Shown: positions 33,736 to 42,877 of the stretch, one piece after another | How the letters are laid out: the number at the start of each line of letters is the position of its first letter | Position numbering within the stretch: the stretch's first letter is position 1 | From: Paenibacillus sp. 453mf | GTDB lineage: Bacteria; Bacillota; Bacilli; Paenibacillales; Paenibacillaceae | NCBI RefSeq assembly: GCF_900116105.1 | Contig: NZ_FPAC01000001.1 | Span: 1 to 64,000 of the forward strand | Direction of reading: 5' to 3' | DNA: 64,000 nt | The notes under the pieces: model-generated | What the model saw: only the letters and a program-made list of their open reading frames with translations | Told to the model about the DNA's origin: nothing | The model's database searches: none | Translations under genes and position numbers: made by a program

Positions 33736-34593
33736 ATGAGAACATTAAGCAGCAAACGAGTTATGAAGTGGACAGGGCTCCTATTATTAGTGACAATAAT
33801 GCTGGTCGCGGCGGGCTGCGGCTCCAATAGCGGCGATACAGCTGACAATAATGAAGGCGCATCAGAGACCGGTGAATCCCAGACTTTGCGAGTGGCAAGC
33901 AGTCTTCCAGCGATGGTCGATATGATGGAAGCCTTGAAGCCGACTTTGAAGGAAGAAGGAATCGAGCTTGAGGTTGTTAACGTGTCAGACAACATCCAGC
34001 CGAACGATGCGCTCAAGAATAATGAAGTGGATGCGAATTTCTTTCAGCATCAGGTGTTCATGCAGCAGTACAATGAGAATGCCGATGCTAACCTGACGGT
34101 TGTCACTCCGATTTACCATATCATTTATGGCGGCTATTCCAAGAACTATGACAGTATTGATGCGCTTCCGGAAGGTGCAACGATTGCCATTCCGAACGAT
34201 CCGGCGAACATCGGACGCTCTCTTGCCATGTTTGATCAGAATGGAATGATCAAGCTGAAGGAAGGCGTAGGCACGGACGGACTTCAATCTGATATTGTGG
34301 AGAACCCGAAGAACTACAAGTTCCAGGAAGTGGATCTCTTGATGCTTGCTCGTGCATATGAGGATGTTGATCTGGTAACGATGTATCCTGCATATGCCTC
34401 CCCTCTGGGACTCACACCGAAGGACGCGATTGTAACAGAGGAGCTGGATGAGAAATATGCCATTTCACTTGTTGCGCGCGAGGATAACAAGGATTCAGAA
34501 GCGATTCAGAAGCTGGCCGAAGTGCTTACCAGCGATGAGGCTAGAAAATATATTGAAGAGAAGCACCCGGATACAATGATTCCGGCGTTCTAA
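33736..34593 (+). CDS. metQ: Methionine-binding lipoprotein (NlpA family)
   Basis: A 285-residue substrate-binding lipoprotein. Signal peptide with lipobox VAAGC at about residues 26-30 (cysteine acylated), then the NlpA fold: LRVASSLPAMVDMMEALKPTLKEEGIELEVVNVSDNIQPNDALKNNEVDANFFQHQVFMQQYN, and VTPIYHIIYGGYSKNYDSIDALPEGATIAIPNDPANIGRSL. Delivers methionine to MetI. ATG 33736 is preferred over TTG 33733. Third gene of metNIQ, followed by a terminator. Confidence 0.94.
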   Translation: MRTLSSKRVMKWTGLLLLVTIMLVAAGCGSNSGDTADNNEGASETGESQTLRVASSLPAMVDMMEALKPTLKEEGIELEVVNVSDNIQPNDALKNNEVDANFFQHQVFMQQYNENADANLTVVTPIYHIIYGGYSKNYDSIDALPEGATIAIPNDPANIGRSLAMFDQNGMIKLKEGVGTDGLQSDIVENPKNYKFQEVDLLMLARAYEDVDLVTMYPAYASPLGLTPKDAIVTEELDEKYAISLVAREDNKDSEAIQKLAEVLTSDEARKYIEEKHPDTMIPAF

Positions 34594-34598
34594 TTAAC

Positions 34599-34632
34599 AG
34601 GAGGTCCCAGATAACGGGGCCTCCTTCTTTTT
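34599..34632 (+). terminator. Terminator of metNIQ
   Basis: AGGAGG-T-CCC pairs with GGG-C-CTCCT, followed by TCTTTTTT. Confidence 0.9.
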
Positions 34633-34778
34633 TAGGATATGTACATAAGGATCTAATCCTTAAATCTCTCATGTTTGGTTTTACACCTGCCATACAATTT
34701 GCTGCTATTCCCTTAATAGTTAGTTTATATAATAGCAAGACGCAGCTTAAATCTATTATTTAATTGGGGAGAGAGAAT

Positions 34779-37016
34779 ATGAGAATTAAGGCACGGAGAT
34801 ACATAACCATGTTGCTGGCCGCAGGACTTACCCTTGGTATGGTACCGGTAGGTCCCGCAGACGTATATGCAGATAGCAATGCACTTCAGATCAACAAGAT
34901 CGGAAGCTATGAAGTAGGTGTTACCAATGCGGATGGCGGTATTGCCGAGATCGTCAGATATAACAAGGACAACGGCAGTTTTTATCTAGTAAACGGAGCT
35001 ACTCAGCCGCCAAGTCTGGATATTGTGAAGCTTGCCGAAGACGGCAAGACTAGCAAAGTGAACAGCATTAACATTGAGGCGCTTGCGGCAGCAGCTGGTT
35101 TTGAGGTCGGCGATTTGACAAGCGTGGATGTGAACACAGTAGGGAAATATGTTGCTGTAGCGGTACAAGAAGAAGCATCCATGAAAGCAGGAAAAGTGCT
35201 GGTCTTGGATTACGATGGCAAGCTGCTTAAGGAATATGCGGTTGGTGTACAGCCGGATATGATCAAGATCAGCAAGGACGGACGCTATATTTTGACTGCG
35301 GATGAAGGAGAGCCTCGTGATGGCATCGGGGCAGATCCGAAGGGCAGTGTCACAATTATTGATACACGTACAGATGAAGTAAAACAGGTCTTGTTCAACG
35401 ATCCTTCAGTGATACGCGATGACGTACATATTCGCGGTGATGTAAACGAGGATGGAATTATCGTTTCGATCGGCGCGAAGGAGAAGGCAGAGACGGATTT
35501 TGAGCCGGAATATATTGCACTGTCTGACGATAATAAGACGGCTTATGTGGCCCTGCAGGAGAACAATGCCATTGCTGCAATTGATCTGGCAGAGGCGAAG
35601 GTAATCTCTGTGCAAGGACTGGGAGCCAAGAATCTGAACGAGCCTGGAAACGAAGCTGACTTGATCTCTGATGGTCAGGTGAAGCTTGAGAATGCTCCTT
35701 TCAAAAGCCTGTATATGCCGGATGGCATCGTTTCTTACACGATAAATGGCCAGGCGTATCTCTTCACAGCGAATGAAGGAGATGCTACAGGATGGGAAGG
35801 TCTTGAGAATGAGCTCAAGGTATCTGATGTAAAAGAGGACTTCAAGCTGTCTGCATCCTTATCCGAGTGGCTGGGTCAAACGGAGGACTACGACGATGTT
35901 CGTGTCATTTCCGAAATGGGTATGAAAAATGGCGTATATGAAGAATTGTACTTGTACGGAGGCCGATCCTTCTCCATCTGGAATGCAGATACGATGGAGC
36001 AGGTGTATGATAGCGGAAGTGATTTTGAACGGATTACGGGAGAAATAAATCCTGAATTTTTCAACGTAAGCAATGATGATGAAGAGATGGATGACCGCAG
36101 TCCGAAGAAAGGTCCTGAGCCGGAATATGTGGCGGTTGGTGAGGTAGGAGACAAGCTCTATGCCTTTACGGGCCTTGAGAGAACGGGAGGGGTCATGGTA
36201 TACGATGTGACTAATCCGGAGAATCCCGTGTTTACAAGCTATGTGAATACTCGCAAATATGGTCAAGAGGACATTCTGGCGACAGATACGGGACCGGAAG
36301 GTCTGGAATTCATTCCTGCTGCGGACAGTCCGACAGGCAACCCGCTGCTTCTTGTAGCCAATGAAGTAGGCGGCACAGTTACAATTCTAGAAATGAATAC
36401 AGAGGGAGAAACGGATCCTGGAGAACTTCCGGAAGACAATACACCAGGTGAAACTCCTTCATTTACAGACCTAGAAGGTCACTGGGCGGCTCAAAGTATT
36501 ACTGAACTTGCTACAAACGGAATCATTCATGGAATAACCAGTGAGCGATTTGCTCCCCATATGTCTGTGACCCGGGCTCAGTTCGCTTCGATGCTCGTTA
36601 ACGCCCTGGATCTGACTTCAATCTCGGCTGAAGCAAGCAGCTTCACAGATGTAGCTCCGAATGCCTGGTATGCAGCACATGTACAGGCTGCTGTAGAGAA
36701 TAACCTGATCTCCGGCAGAACCAGCAGCTCTTTTGCTCCCAATGCTCCTGTTACAAGGGCAGAGATGGCCGTAATGGTTGATCGTGCAGCCCGTCTCGTA
36801 GACGCTTCGGAGAAAGGAGCGATCTCTATACTGAGCAAGTATAAAGACTTCGCAGACGTGCAGGAATGGGCCAAGGAGAGCTTCGCAAACCTGGTTCACA
36901 GCGGTATGATCAAAGGCGATCAAGCTAATCGCCTAAGTCCAACGGCACACACAAGCCGTGCAGAGGCAGCCGAAGTGCTGTACAGACTATTAATCAAGGC
37001 AGGGACAATAGAATAA
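34779..37016 (+). CDS. Surface-anchored choice-of-anchor I family protein with three SLH domains
   Basis: A 745-residue exported protein. Signal peptide at residues 1-32 (RRYITMLLAAGLTLGMVPVG..., ending VYADS). The body to about residue 550 is a choice-of-anchor I beta-propeller-like domain, with QPDMIKISKDGRYILTADEGEPRD, DFEPEYIALSDDNKTAYVALQENNAIA, LFTANEGDATGWEG and GPEGLEFIPAADSPTGNPLLLVANE. Three S-layer homology repeats follow (about 565-740: FTDLEGHWAAQSITELATNGII, FTDVAPNAWYAAHVQAAVENNLI, YKDFADVQEWAKESFANLVHSGMI), which bind pyruvylated cell-wall polymer. ATG 34779 follows GGGGAGAG. The catalytic role, if any, is unknown. Confidence 0.92.
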   Translation: MRIKARRYITMLLAAGLTLGMVPVGPADVYADSNALQINKIGSYEVGVTNADGGIAEIVRYNKDNGSFYLVNGATQPPSLDIVKLAEDGKTSKVNSINIEALAAAAGFEVGDLTSVDVNTVGKYVAVAVQEEASMKAGKVLVLDYDGKLLKEYAVGVQPDMIKISKDGRYILTADEGEPRDGIGADPKGSVTIIDTRTDEVKQVLFNDPSVIRDDVHIRGDVNEDGIIVSIGAKEKAETDFEPEYIALSDDNKTAYVALQENNAIAAIDLAEAKVISVQGLGAKNLNEPGNEADLISDGQVKLENAPFKSLYMPDGIVSYTINGQAYLFTANEGDATGWEGLENELKVSDVKEDFKLSASLSEWLGQTEDYDDVRVISEMGMKNGVYEELYLYGGRSFSIWNADTMEQVYDSGSDFERITGEINPEFFNVSNDDEEMDDRSPKKGPEPEYVAVGEVGDKLYAFTGLERTGGVMVYDVTNPENPVFTSYVNTRKYGQEDILATDTGPEGLEFIPAADSPTGNPLLLVANEVGGTVTILEMNTEGETDPGELPEDNTPGETPSFTDLEGHWAAQSITELATNGIIHGITSERFAPHMSVTRAQFASMLVNALDLTSISAEASSFTDVAPNAWYAAHVQAAVENNLISGRTSSSFAPNAPVTRAEMAVMVDRAARLVDASEKGAISILSKYKDFADVQEWAKESFANLVHSGMIKGDQANRLSPTAHTSRAEAAEVLYRLLIKAGTIE

Positions 37017-37093
37017 GCAAGATTACTGAGGTAAGTGAGTAATTTAACAGCAGCAGCGAGGTAGTGTTGTGTAAGTTCGTGTGACTCAGGATG

Positions 37094-37127
37094 GCGGTTT
37101 CGCTTGAATAGCGAAGCCGCTATTTTG
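37094..37127 (+). terminator. Terminator after the SLH protein gene
   Basis: GCGGTTTCGCT (37094-37104) pairs with AGCGAAGCCGC (37110-37120) with one G-T pair; a short TATTTTG tail follows. Confidence 0.75.
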
Positions 37128-37230
37128 CATTCCAGAAATTAGAAGTCGTAAATTTTGTCAATTTTCTAAAAATCGACCTCCTCCTACGCTGACACCTCAT
37201 GTATAATATTTGAACGAGGAGGGGCGATAA

Positions 37231-39138
37231 ATGAGTGATATTCAACAATTTGATCAGCAAGCCATAGCAAAACATATTTATAATCATGCACCGGTAGGCA
37301 TCGCTCTAGTATCGACCCAGGGTAAGTTGATTCATGCGAATGAGGCTGCCTGCCACATTCTAGGTTATGCGCTGGAGGAGCTCATGTCCCTTCCAGCCAT
37401 AGATTACATTTTGTCCGAAGCGATTCATCCATCAACGTTACTGGAAAGGGTTTCGACTTCAATTCAATTTGAGAAGGAATATCTGCACAGAAACGGAAAT
37501 TTGGTATGGGCCAGTGTCCATGTGTCTTTGGTGCTTGATGAAACATCAGCGGAACCAATCTATTTCATTGCACATCTTATAGATATTACTGCAAATAAAA
37601 TAGCAGAGTTAAAGCTGAATGAAAGTGTGGAAAGATACACTTCACTGAAAAAATATAATCACGATGCCATCATTTCATTTGGCCTGGATGGCAACATTAT
37701 TAATGGCAATCAAATGACAGAAACATTGACGGGTTATAAAATTGCGGAATTGATCGGGACAAGGATTGCCAGGCTGATTGACGAAAAAGTACTGGAAAAT
37801 CTGAAATCAGATGAACTTGATCATTCTCTGATTGAAGAGGAGATTGATCATATCAAGCATAAGGATGGTCATCTCGTCGAGGTCCTTGCCTCCCTTGCTC
37901 CAATTATTATTCACAATAACAGAGTTGGCTTCTATCTGATTCTGAAAGATATCACCGAGCAAAGGCGGCTTCTAATTGAGAAAGAAACGGCTGAGAAAAC
38001 GAATAAGGCAAAAAGCGAGTTCCTGGCGATGATGAGTCATGAGATTCGCACGCCGATGAACGGTGTAATCGGTATGACGGATTTGCTGCTTGAAACCGAG
38101 CTTGAATCGGAACAGCGCCAGTATGTTGAAATTATTAAACAGAGCGGCAGCACCTTGCTGAATATTATTAACGATATTTTGGATTTCTCCAAGATTGAGT
38201 CCGGCAAGATTGAGCTGGTTCATGAAGTCTTTAGTATGCGAACCACCTTGTCCGAGGCTTTCTATATTAATCAGCCTAGGGCCATCGAGAAAGGGATTGA
38301 AATCACCACATTCATAGCTTCGAACGTACCTGAGTATATATTTGGTGACGGGACCAAAGTAAGACAAATATTGATGAATTTACTGAGCAATGCGGTTAAA
38401 TTTACGCCAAGCGGCAGTGTATCGGTAAGCGTTGGACAAGTCGAACAGACAGCGAGACATGTGAGGCTAAGGGTAGAGGTTGAGGATACGGGAATTGGCG
38501 TGTCCGCAGATAAGAGGCTAAGGTTATTTGATCCCTTCTACCAGGTTGATAATTATATGACTCGGAAGATCGAGGGTACTGGTCTTGGGCTTGCGATATG
38601 TAAGAAGCTGGTTGAGCTGATGGAGGGAGAAATTTGGTATGAACCGAGACCGGATGGTCCGGGGTCCAAATTCATATTTACGGCGAACTTTAGACTTCAG
38701 CCTCCTTCTGTGGGTCAGTGGACTGATCAGAAACATCAGGATTATGAAACTTCTGTCGAACCACTTAAGATTTTAGTGGCTGAGGATAACGAGGTGAATC
38801 AGCTGGTGTTCATTAAGATGATGGACAGGCTGGGATATCGTGTAACGGTTGTGCCAAACGGAGAACAGGCAGTCCAGGCTTGTAAAGAGCAGGATTACGA
38901 TATGGTGTTTATGGATGTCCAGATGCCTGTAGTGGATGGCCTGATGGCAACAAGAATGATTCGCCAAGAGAAGCCTGGTAATCGGGGGCCATACATCATC
39001 GCCGTCACGGCACATGCAATTCATGGGGATCGTAATAAATATTTGGAGCTTGGAATGGATGACTATGTGAGCAAGCCGCTCAGCATGACTGCTGTTTCAG
39101 CTGTGATTCAAAAATATTTTGCACAGCGAAAGGGCTAA
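37231..39138 (+). CDS. Cytosolic hybrid histidine kinase (PAS-PAS-HisKA-HATPase-REC)
   Basis: A 635-residue signalling protein without transmembrane segments. Two PAS domains (about 10-130 and 135-255; IYNHAPVGIALVSTQGKLIHANEAACHILGY and HDAIISFGLDGNIINGNQMTETLTGYK) are followed by the phosphoacceptor FLAMMSHEIRTPMNGVIGM (His near 270). The ATPase carries N-box ILMNLLSNAVKFT and G-boxes VEDTGIGV and EGTGLGLAI. A receiver (about 510-632) has LVAEDNEVNQ and the phospho-Asp in VFMDVQMPVVDGL. No HPt domain or output protein is encoded alongside. ATG 37231 follows GAGGAGGGG. The AraC regulator starts 12 bp after its stop, suggesting shared transcription. Confidence 0.93.
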   Translation: MSDIQQFDQQAIAKHIYNHAPVGIALVSTQGKLIHANEAACHILGYALEELMSLPAIDYILSEAIHPSTLLERVSTSIQFEKEYLHRNGNLVWASVHVSLVLDETSAEPIYFIAHLIDITANKIAELKLNESVERYTSLKKYNHDAIISFGLDGNIINGNQMTETLTGYKIAELIGTRIARLIDEKVLENLKSDELDHSLIEEEIDHIKHKDGHLVEVLASLAPIIIHNNRVGFYLILKDITEQRRLLIEKETAEKTNKAKSEFLAMMSHEIRTPMNGVIGMTDLLLETELESEQRQYVEIIKQSGSTLLNIINDILDFSKIESGKIELVHEVFSMRTTLSEAFYINQPRAIEKGIEITTFIASNVPEYIFGDGTKVRQILMNLLSNAVKFTPSGSVSVSVGQVEQTARHVRLRVEVEDTGIGVSADKRLRLFDPFYQVDNYMTRKIEGTGLGLAICKKLVELMEGEIWYEPRPDGPGSKFIFTANFRLQPPSVGQWTDQKHQDYETSVEPLKILVAEDNEVNQLVFIKMMDRLGYRVTVVPNGEQAVQACKEQDYDMVFMDVQMPVVDGLMATRMIRQEKPGNRGPYIIAVTAHAIHGDRNKYLELGMDDYVSKPLSMTAVSAVIQKYFAQRKG

Positions 39139-39150
39139 GGAGGAACTGTG

Positions 39151-40038
39151 ATGCGAGGCAGCTTTTTTCATCATGAGCTTTCTCCTTCCGAGGCAGGCCC
39201 TGGCTTTTACGCCTATTATTATAAACAGTGGCAGAATTATAAAATGGAATATCATGAGCATCGCTGGACAGAGATCATGTATATGATCCAAGGAACAGGT
39301 GCAATTGATGTTATGGGCGATGACGGCAGCACTGAGAGGATCGTTCTGCGTAGAGGTGAATTTATTGTTCTCGATGAGGGAGTTCCTCATCGATTAATTG
39401 TGGAGCAGGCGGCTCCCTGCCGAATGCTGAATGTAGAATTCGGTTTCCAGCCGTATTCGGGGCCATTCTCTCTTGGACATATAGCAAGGGAGGAGCAGGA
39501 GGTCGCTGTGTTTCTGGCACGTCCGTTCAGACATCTTGTGTTATCTGACCCGGAAGAAGTCTATTATGTGCTGAAGAGTCTCGTGCTGGAACTGGACCGG
39601 CAGGATACTGTAAACACCAGCTTCATGATTGAGCTTCTATTTAGCCAGCTGCTGGTGCGGATCGCAAGGCTGAGGATTGCTGCTGAAGGCAGTGAGCCGC
39701 TTGCGGATGGATACATTACCAAGAGTATCCAATACATGCATCAAAATGTTGACCAGCGGCTTCAAGTTAAGGATGTAGCTGGATTTGTTAATCTGCATCC
39801 GGGCTATTTGCACCGAATTTTTAAGAAACATACAGATCAAACACTAACCGAATATTTGACCAAAGTTCGGATGGATAAGGCGAAGATGCTGCTGTCCCAA
39901 ACTGAAATCCCGGTTCAGGATATTCCGGATTATGTAGGCATTAGCAGTCGTCAATATTTTCACACCTTGTTTAAGAAGCATACAGGCTTAACGCCCGTTA
40001 AATATCGGGAGCTTGGTGAAAGAAAGTCCTGGGACTAG
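39151..40038 (+). CDS. AraC-family regulator with cupin sensor domain
   Basis: A 295-residue regulator. The N-terminal cupin-like ligand domain (residues 1-165) has YHEHRWTEIMYMIQGTGAIDVMGDDGS and LRRGEFIVLDEGVPHRLI. The C-terminal AraC helix-turn-helix pair (about 195-290) reads MHQNVDQRLQVKDVAGFVNLHPGYLHRIFKKHTDQTLTEYLTKVRMDKAKMLL and IPDYVGISSRQYFHTLFKKHTGLTPVKYRE. It lies between a hybrid kinase and a GH4 gene, so control of alpha-galactoside use is likely. ATG 39151 follows AAGGAGG; a terminator separates it from the GH4 gene. Confidence 0.9.
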   Translation: MRGSFFHHELSPSEAGPGFYAYYYKQWQNYKMEYHEHRWTEIMYMIQGTGAIDVMGDDGSTERIVLRRGEFIVLDEGVPHRLIVEQAAPCRMLNVEFGFQPYSGPFSLGHIAREEQEVAVFLARPFRHLVLSDPEEVYYVLKSLVLELDRQDTVNTSFMIELLFSQLLVRIARLRIAAEGSEPLADGYITKSIQYMHQNVDQRLQVKDVAGFVNLHPGYLHRIFKKHTDQTLTEYLTKVRMDKAKMLLSQTEIPVQDIPDYVGISSRQYFHTLFKKHTGLTPVKYRELGERKSWD

Positions 40039-40040
40039 AG

Positions 40041-40070
40041 AAGAAGAGGTCTTGTGATCTCTTCTTTTTT
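40041..40070 (+). terminator. Terminator after the AraC regulator gene
   Basis: AAGAAGAG (40041-40048) pairs with CTCTTCTT (40059-40066), then a T run. Confidence 0.85.
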
Positions 40071-40204
40071 GTGTTCACAGGTGAGGATTTTATACATTCA
40101 GCAGATGAAAAAGTCACGATATTGGTAACGCTTCCTGAATAGATATTGCTACAATGGCGAGGTAAGTATCAAAGATCTCAATATTGAAGGGTGATGAGAA
40201 GCAG

Positions 40205-41710
40205 ATGTCTTTTAAAGTGGCATTTATCGGTGCTGGAAGTATTGGATTTACTCGGGGACTATTACGTGACTTGCTGACCGTACCGGAGTTTAGCGATATT
40301 GAAATTTCGTTTACAGATATTAGTCAACATAATCTGGATATGGTAACAGAGCTGTGTCAACGTGACATTCGGGAAAATGGTCTGTCCATCGAGATTAAAG
40401 CGACCACGGATCGACGTGAAGCGCTGAAGGACGCGAAATATGTCATTTGTACAATTCGTGTCGGAGGACTGGAGGCTTTTGCGACGGATGTCGATATTCC
40501 GCTGAAATATGGTGTCGATCAATGCGTAGGAGATACGCTGAGTGCAGGCGGCATCATGTATGGACAGCGCGGAATTGCTGAAATGATGAATATTTGTAAG
40601 GATATCCGCGAGGTATGCGCGGAGGATGTACTGCTGCTCAACTACTCCAATCCGATGGCGATGCTGACCTGGGCCTGCAACAAATACGGCGGCGTAGATA
40701 CAGTAGGCTTATGTCATGGCGTGCAGCATGGACACCATCAAATCGCTCAGGTATACGGACTTGAGATGAAGGAAGTCGATATCGTCTGTGCCGGAATCAA
40801 CCACCAGACCTGGTATATCAAAGCAAGCCATGAAGGCAAGGATTTGACCTCAGGTCTGCTTGAAGCGTTCGAGAAGCATCCGGAATTCAGTCGTACAGAA
40901 AAAGTGAGAATTGATATGCTGCGCCGGTTCGGTTATTACAGTACAGAATCGAATGGTCATCTTAGCGAATATGTGCCTTGGTACCGCAAGCGTCCGGATG
41001 AAATCCAGGAATGGATTGATCTGGGCAGCTGGATTAATGGTGAAACCGGCGGATATCTTCGTGTATGTACGGAGGGCAGAAACTGGTTCGAGACGGACTT
41101 CCCGAATTGGATGAAGGAGGCGCCGAACCAATTTGTGCCGGAGAAACGTGGACAGGAGCATGGTTCCTATATCATTGAGAGTTTGGAGACAGGCAGAGTG
41201 TACCGGGGACACTTTAACCGAGTTAATAACGGTGTTATTTCCAACCTCCCGAATGACGCAATTATCGAGGCCCCAGGCTATGTAGATCGGAACGGAATCT
41301 CGATGCCGCATGTCGGGGATCTCCCACTTGGACCGGCAGCGGTATGCAATGTGAGCATATCCGTACAGCGGCTTGCAGTCGAAGCGGCCATTCATGGAGA
41401 TGATCAGCTGCTCCGCCAAGCGTTTATGATGGACCCGCTCGTAGGAGCGGTCTGCAATCCGAAGGAAATATGGCAAATGGTTGATGAAATGCTGGTCGCT
41501 GGAGAGACGTGGCTTCCACAATATACAGAAGCCATTGCTTCTGCCAAGGAACGGCTTGCTTCAGGCAACCTGATTCCAACCCGGGATTATCAAGGGGCTG
41601 CAAGGCTTAAAGTGAAGACCATTGAGGAAATGCAGCAGGATCGTGAAGCTGCGAATAAAAATGCAGGTGAATCCGACAAAGGCAAGGACCGCGAGAAAAT
41701 TGAAAGTTGA
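40205..41710 (+). CDS. Alpha-galactosidase, glycoside hydrolase family 4 (MelA-like)
   Basis: A 501-residue NAD+- and Mn2+-dependent glycosidase that works by a redox-elimination mechanism. The Rossmann start is VAFIGAGSIGFTRGLLRDLL; the metal and active-site segments are NYSNPMAMLTWA, VGLCHGVQHG (Cys and His bind the metal) and CAGINHQTW. GYYSTESNGHLSEYVPWYRK is also MelA-like. The motif is CHGVQ where E. coli MelA has CHSVQ. ATG 40205 is chosen from family alignment and AAGGGTGA at 40187-40194. A possible -10 (TACAAT, 40150-40155) with a weak -35 fits activation by the adjacent AraC protein. The cytosolic location implies an unlinked importer. Confidence 0.92.
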   Translation: MSFKVAFIGAGSIGFTRGLLRDLLTVPEFSDIEISFTDISQHNLDMVTELCQRDIRENGLSIEIKATTDRREALKDAKYVICTIRVGGLEAFATDVDIPLKYGVDQCVGDTLSAGGIMYGQRGIAEMMNICKDIREVCAEDVLLLNYSNPMAMLTWACNKYGGVDTVGLCHGVQHGHHQIAQVYGLEMKEVDIVCAGINHQTWYIKASHEGKDLTSGLLEAFEKHPEFSRTEKVRIDMLRRFGYYSTESNGHLSEYVPWYRKRPDEIQEWIDLGSWINGETGGYLRVCTEGRNWFETDFPNWMKEAPNQFVPEKRGQEHGSYIIESLETGRVYRGHFNRVNNGVISNLPNDAIIEAPGYVDRNGISMPHVGDLPLGPAAVCNVSISVQRLAVEAAIHGDDQLLRQAFMMDPLVGAVCNPKEIWQMVDEMLVAGETWLPQYTEAIASAKERLASGNLIPTRDYQGAARLKVKTIEEMQQDREAANKNAGESDKGKDREKIES

Positions 41711-41751
41711 AAAAAATTTCTCAGTTGAATCCATCAATTTCATAACTCATA

Positions 41752-41788
41752 GGGCAATACAGCGAATGCTGTCGTTGCTCTTTTTTTA
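41752..41788 (+). terminator. Terminator of the GH4 gene
   Basis: GGGCAA..CAGC pairs with GCTG..TTGCTC, followed by T7. Confidence 0.88.
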
Positions 41789-41895
41789 ATTAATCCAGCA
41801 TGGCGTTAAAAAGCAGCTGAGAAAAATCGATATATAAACTATACAAAAATAAAACGAGCTGTTAAATTAAGGATAAATGCATATTGGAGGAGAAA

Positions 41896-42003
41896 ATGAT
41901 GGCAAAAAGTATGGATATGGTCGTAATGTTTAGTTATTTATGTTTTCTCCTGCTAGGAGTACTGCTCAAAGAAATACCTTATTCGTTAAGACGAAGATCG
42001 TAA
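41896..42003 (+). CDS. 35-residue small membrane protein
   Basis: The frame begins ATG ATG after GGAGGAG (41886-41892). It encodes one hydrophobic helix (MDMVVMFSYLCFLLLGVLL) and a short basic tail ending YSLRRRS. It ends 27 bp before a strong terminator, so it is a self-contained transcription unit. This gives a good case for a real small protein. A single helix with a positive C-terminus predicts insertion with the tail in the cytoplasm. I recognise no family; roles such as transporter or kinase modulator are only possibilities. Confidence 0.6.
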   Translation: MMAKSMDMVVMFSYLCFLLLGVLLKEIPYSLRRRS

Positions 42004-42030
42004 GCAGCAATCACCATACATAACGTGAGA

Positions 42031-42060
42031 GCTTGTCCCTAAGCGGGGACAGGCTTTTTT
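42031..42060 (+). terminator. Terminator of the small membrane protein gene
   Basis: GCTTGTCCC (42031-42039) pairs with GGGACAGGC (42046-42054), followed by T6. Confidence 0.92.
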
Positions 42061-42169
42061 CAATCCGATCATTATTGACCACTTGTTTATTCTGCCATAT
42101 AATTATTAACAAAAATGTTAAGATATACGAAGCTGGATGTGAAGCTATAAACTCTTGATAAAGTAAGAA

Positions 42170-42262
42170 ATGGTATTAGAAATTAATCGATTTACGTATA
42201 TTCTGGGCATATCAAGCAATACATATTTATATGATCTGCTGAAAAAAGCATCACAAGTATGA
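42170..42262 (+). CDS. Possible 30-codon open frame upstream of the XRE regulator
   Basis: ATG 42170 to TGA 42262 encodes VLEINRFTYILGISS and a Tyr/Leu/Lys-rich tail. The ribosome binding site (AAAGTAAG) is weak. It precedes the regulator gene by 21 bp and could be a leader peptide or a gene remnant. I do not recognise it. Confidence 0.25.
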   Translation: MVLEINRFTYILGISSNTYLYDLLKKASQV

Positions 42263-42283
42263 GGAGTAAAGGAATGAGTGTAA

Positions 42284-42718
42284 ATGATCAAGACTGAAAC
42301 CGCTTACCGAAGAGCTTTGGAAAAAATGAAGGATCATAAGGCTTATATCGCTAATGAGAAGCTGCGTTATCAGAGCATCGGCATGAGCAAAGAACAGACA
42401 GACCTGGCCCTTCGCCCGCTGTTGTCTTTTAAAGAGGAGCTGGCCGAAGAGATTTATGACTATGAAATGATCAAGAAGGGATCATTTGGTCCGCTGGAGA
42501 GCATAACGGATCTCGGAAAGAATCTAATTGCATACCGGATCTTTATGAATATATCGCAAGCTGAGCTTGCCAAGAGATTAGGTGTGTCCGAGGCACAGGT
42601 ATCAAGGGATGAGCGCAATGAATACAGCGGAGCCACAACAGAGAAGATTCAGTCCGTCATGAATGTCATGGGACTAAGAACAACGATCAAGATTGAAACT
42701 AGCGTAATGCAAGTATAG
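42284..42718 (+). CDS. XRE-family helix-turn-helix regulator
   Basis: A 144-residue protein. Residues 1-75 are helical and charged (YRRALEKMKDHKAYIANEKLRYQSIGMSKEQTDLALRPLLSFKEELAEEIYDYE). Residues 78-138 form an HTH_3 domain, LGKNLIAYRIFMNISQAELAKRLGVSEAQVSRDERNEYSGATTEKIQSVMNVMG. This layout resembles antitoxin-like XRE proteins, but no toxin gene is adjacent. GAGGAGTAAAGG precedes ATG 42284. A terminator follows, so it is transcribed separately from the lysin pair downstream, though it may regulate it. Confidence 0.85.
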   Translation: MIKTETAYRRALEKMKDHKAYIANEKLRYQSIGMSKEQTDLALRPLLSFKEELAEEIYDYEMIKKGSFGPLESITDLGKNLIAYRIFMNISQAELAKRLGVSEAQVSRDERNEYSGATTEKIQSVMNVMGLRTTIKIETSVMQV

Positions 42719-42731
42719 GTTAGGGAACGCG

Positions 42732-42778
42732 AACAGGCAAATCTCCATTTATTTGGATGATTTGCCTGTTTTATTTTT
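42732..42778 (+). terminator. Terminator of the XRE regulator gene
   Basis: AACAGGCAAATC (42732-42743) pairs with GATTTGCCTGTT (42759-42770), T-rich tail. Confidence 0.93.
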
Positions 42779-42877
42779 ATATCCGAAGCGAGTTAGAAGT
42801 AATGCAGGTTGTAATTTCATAAATAAAAACTCCTTTATAGATGAGCAGTACATTTTGAGAAGAAAGGAGCTATTGCG

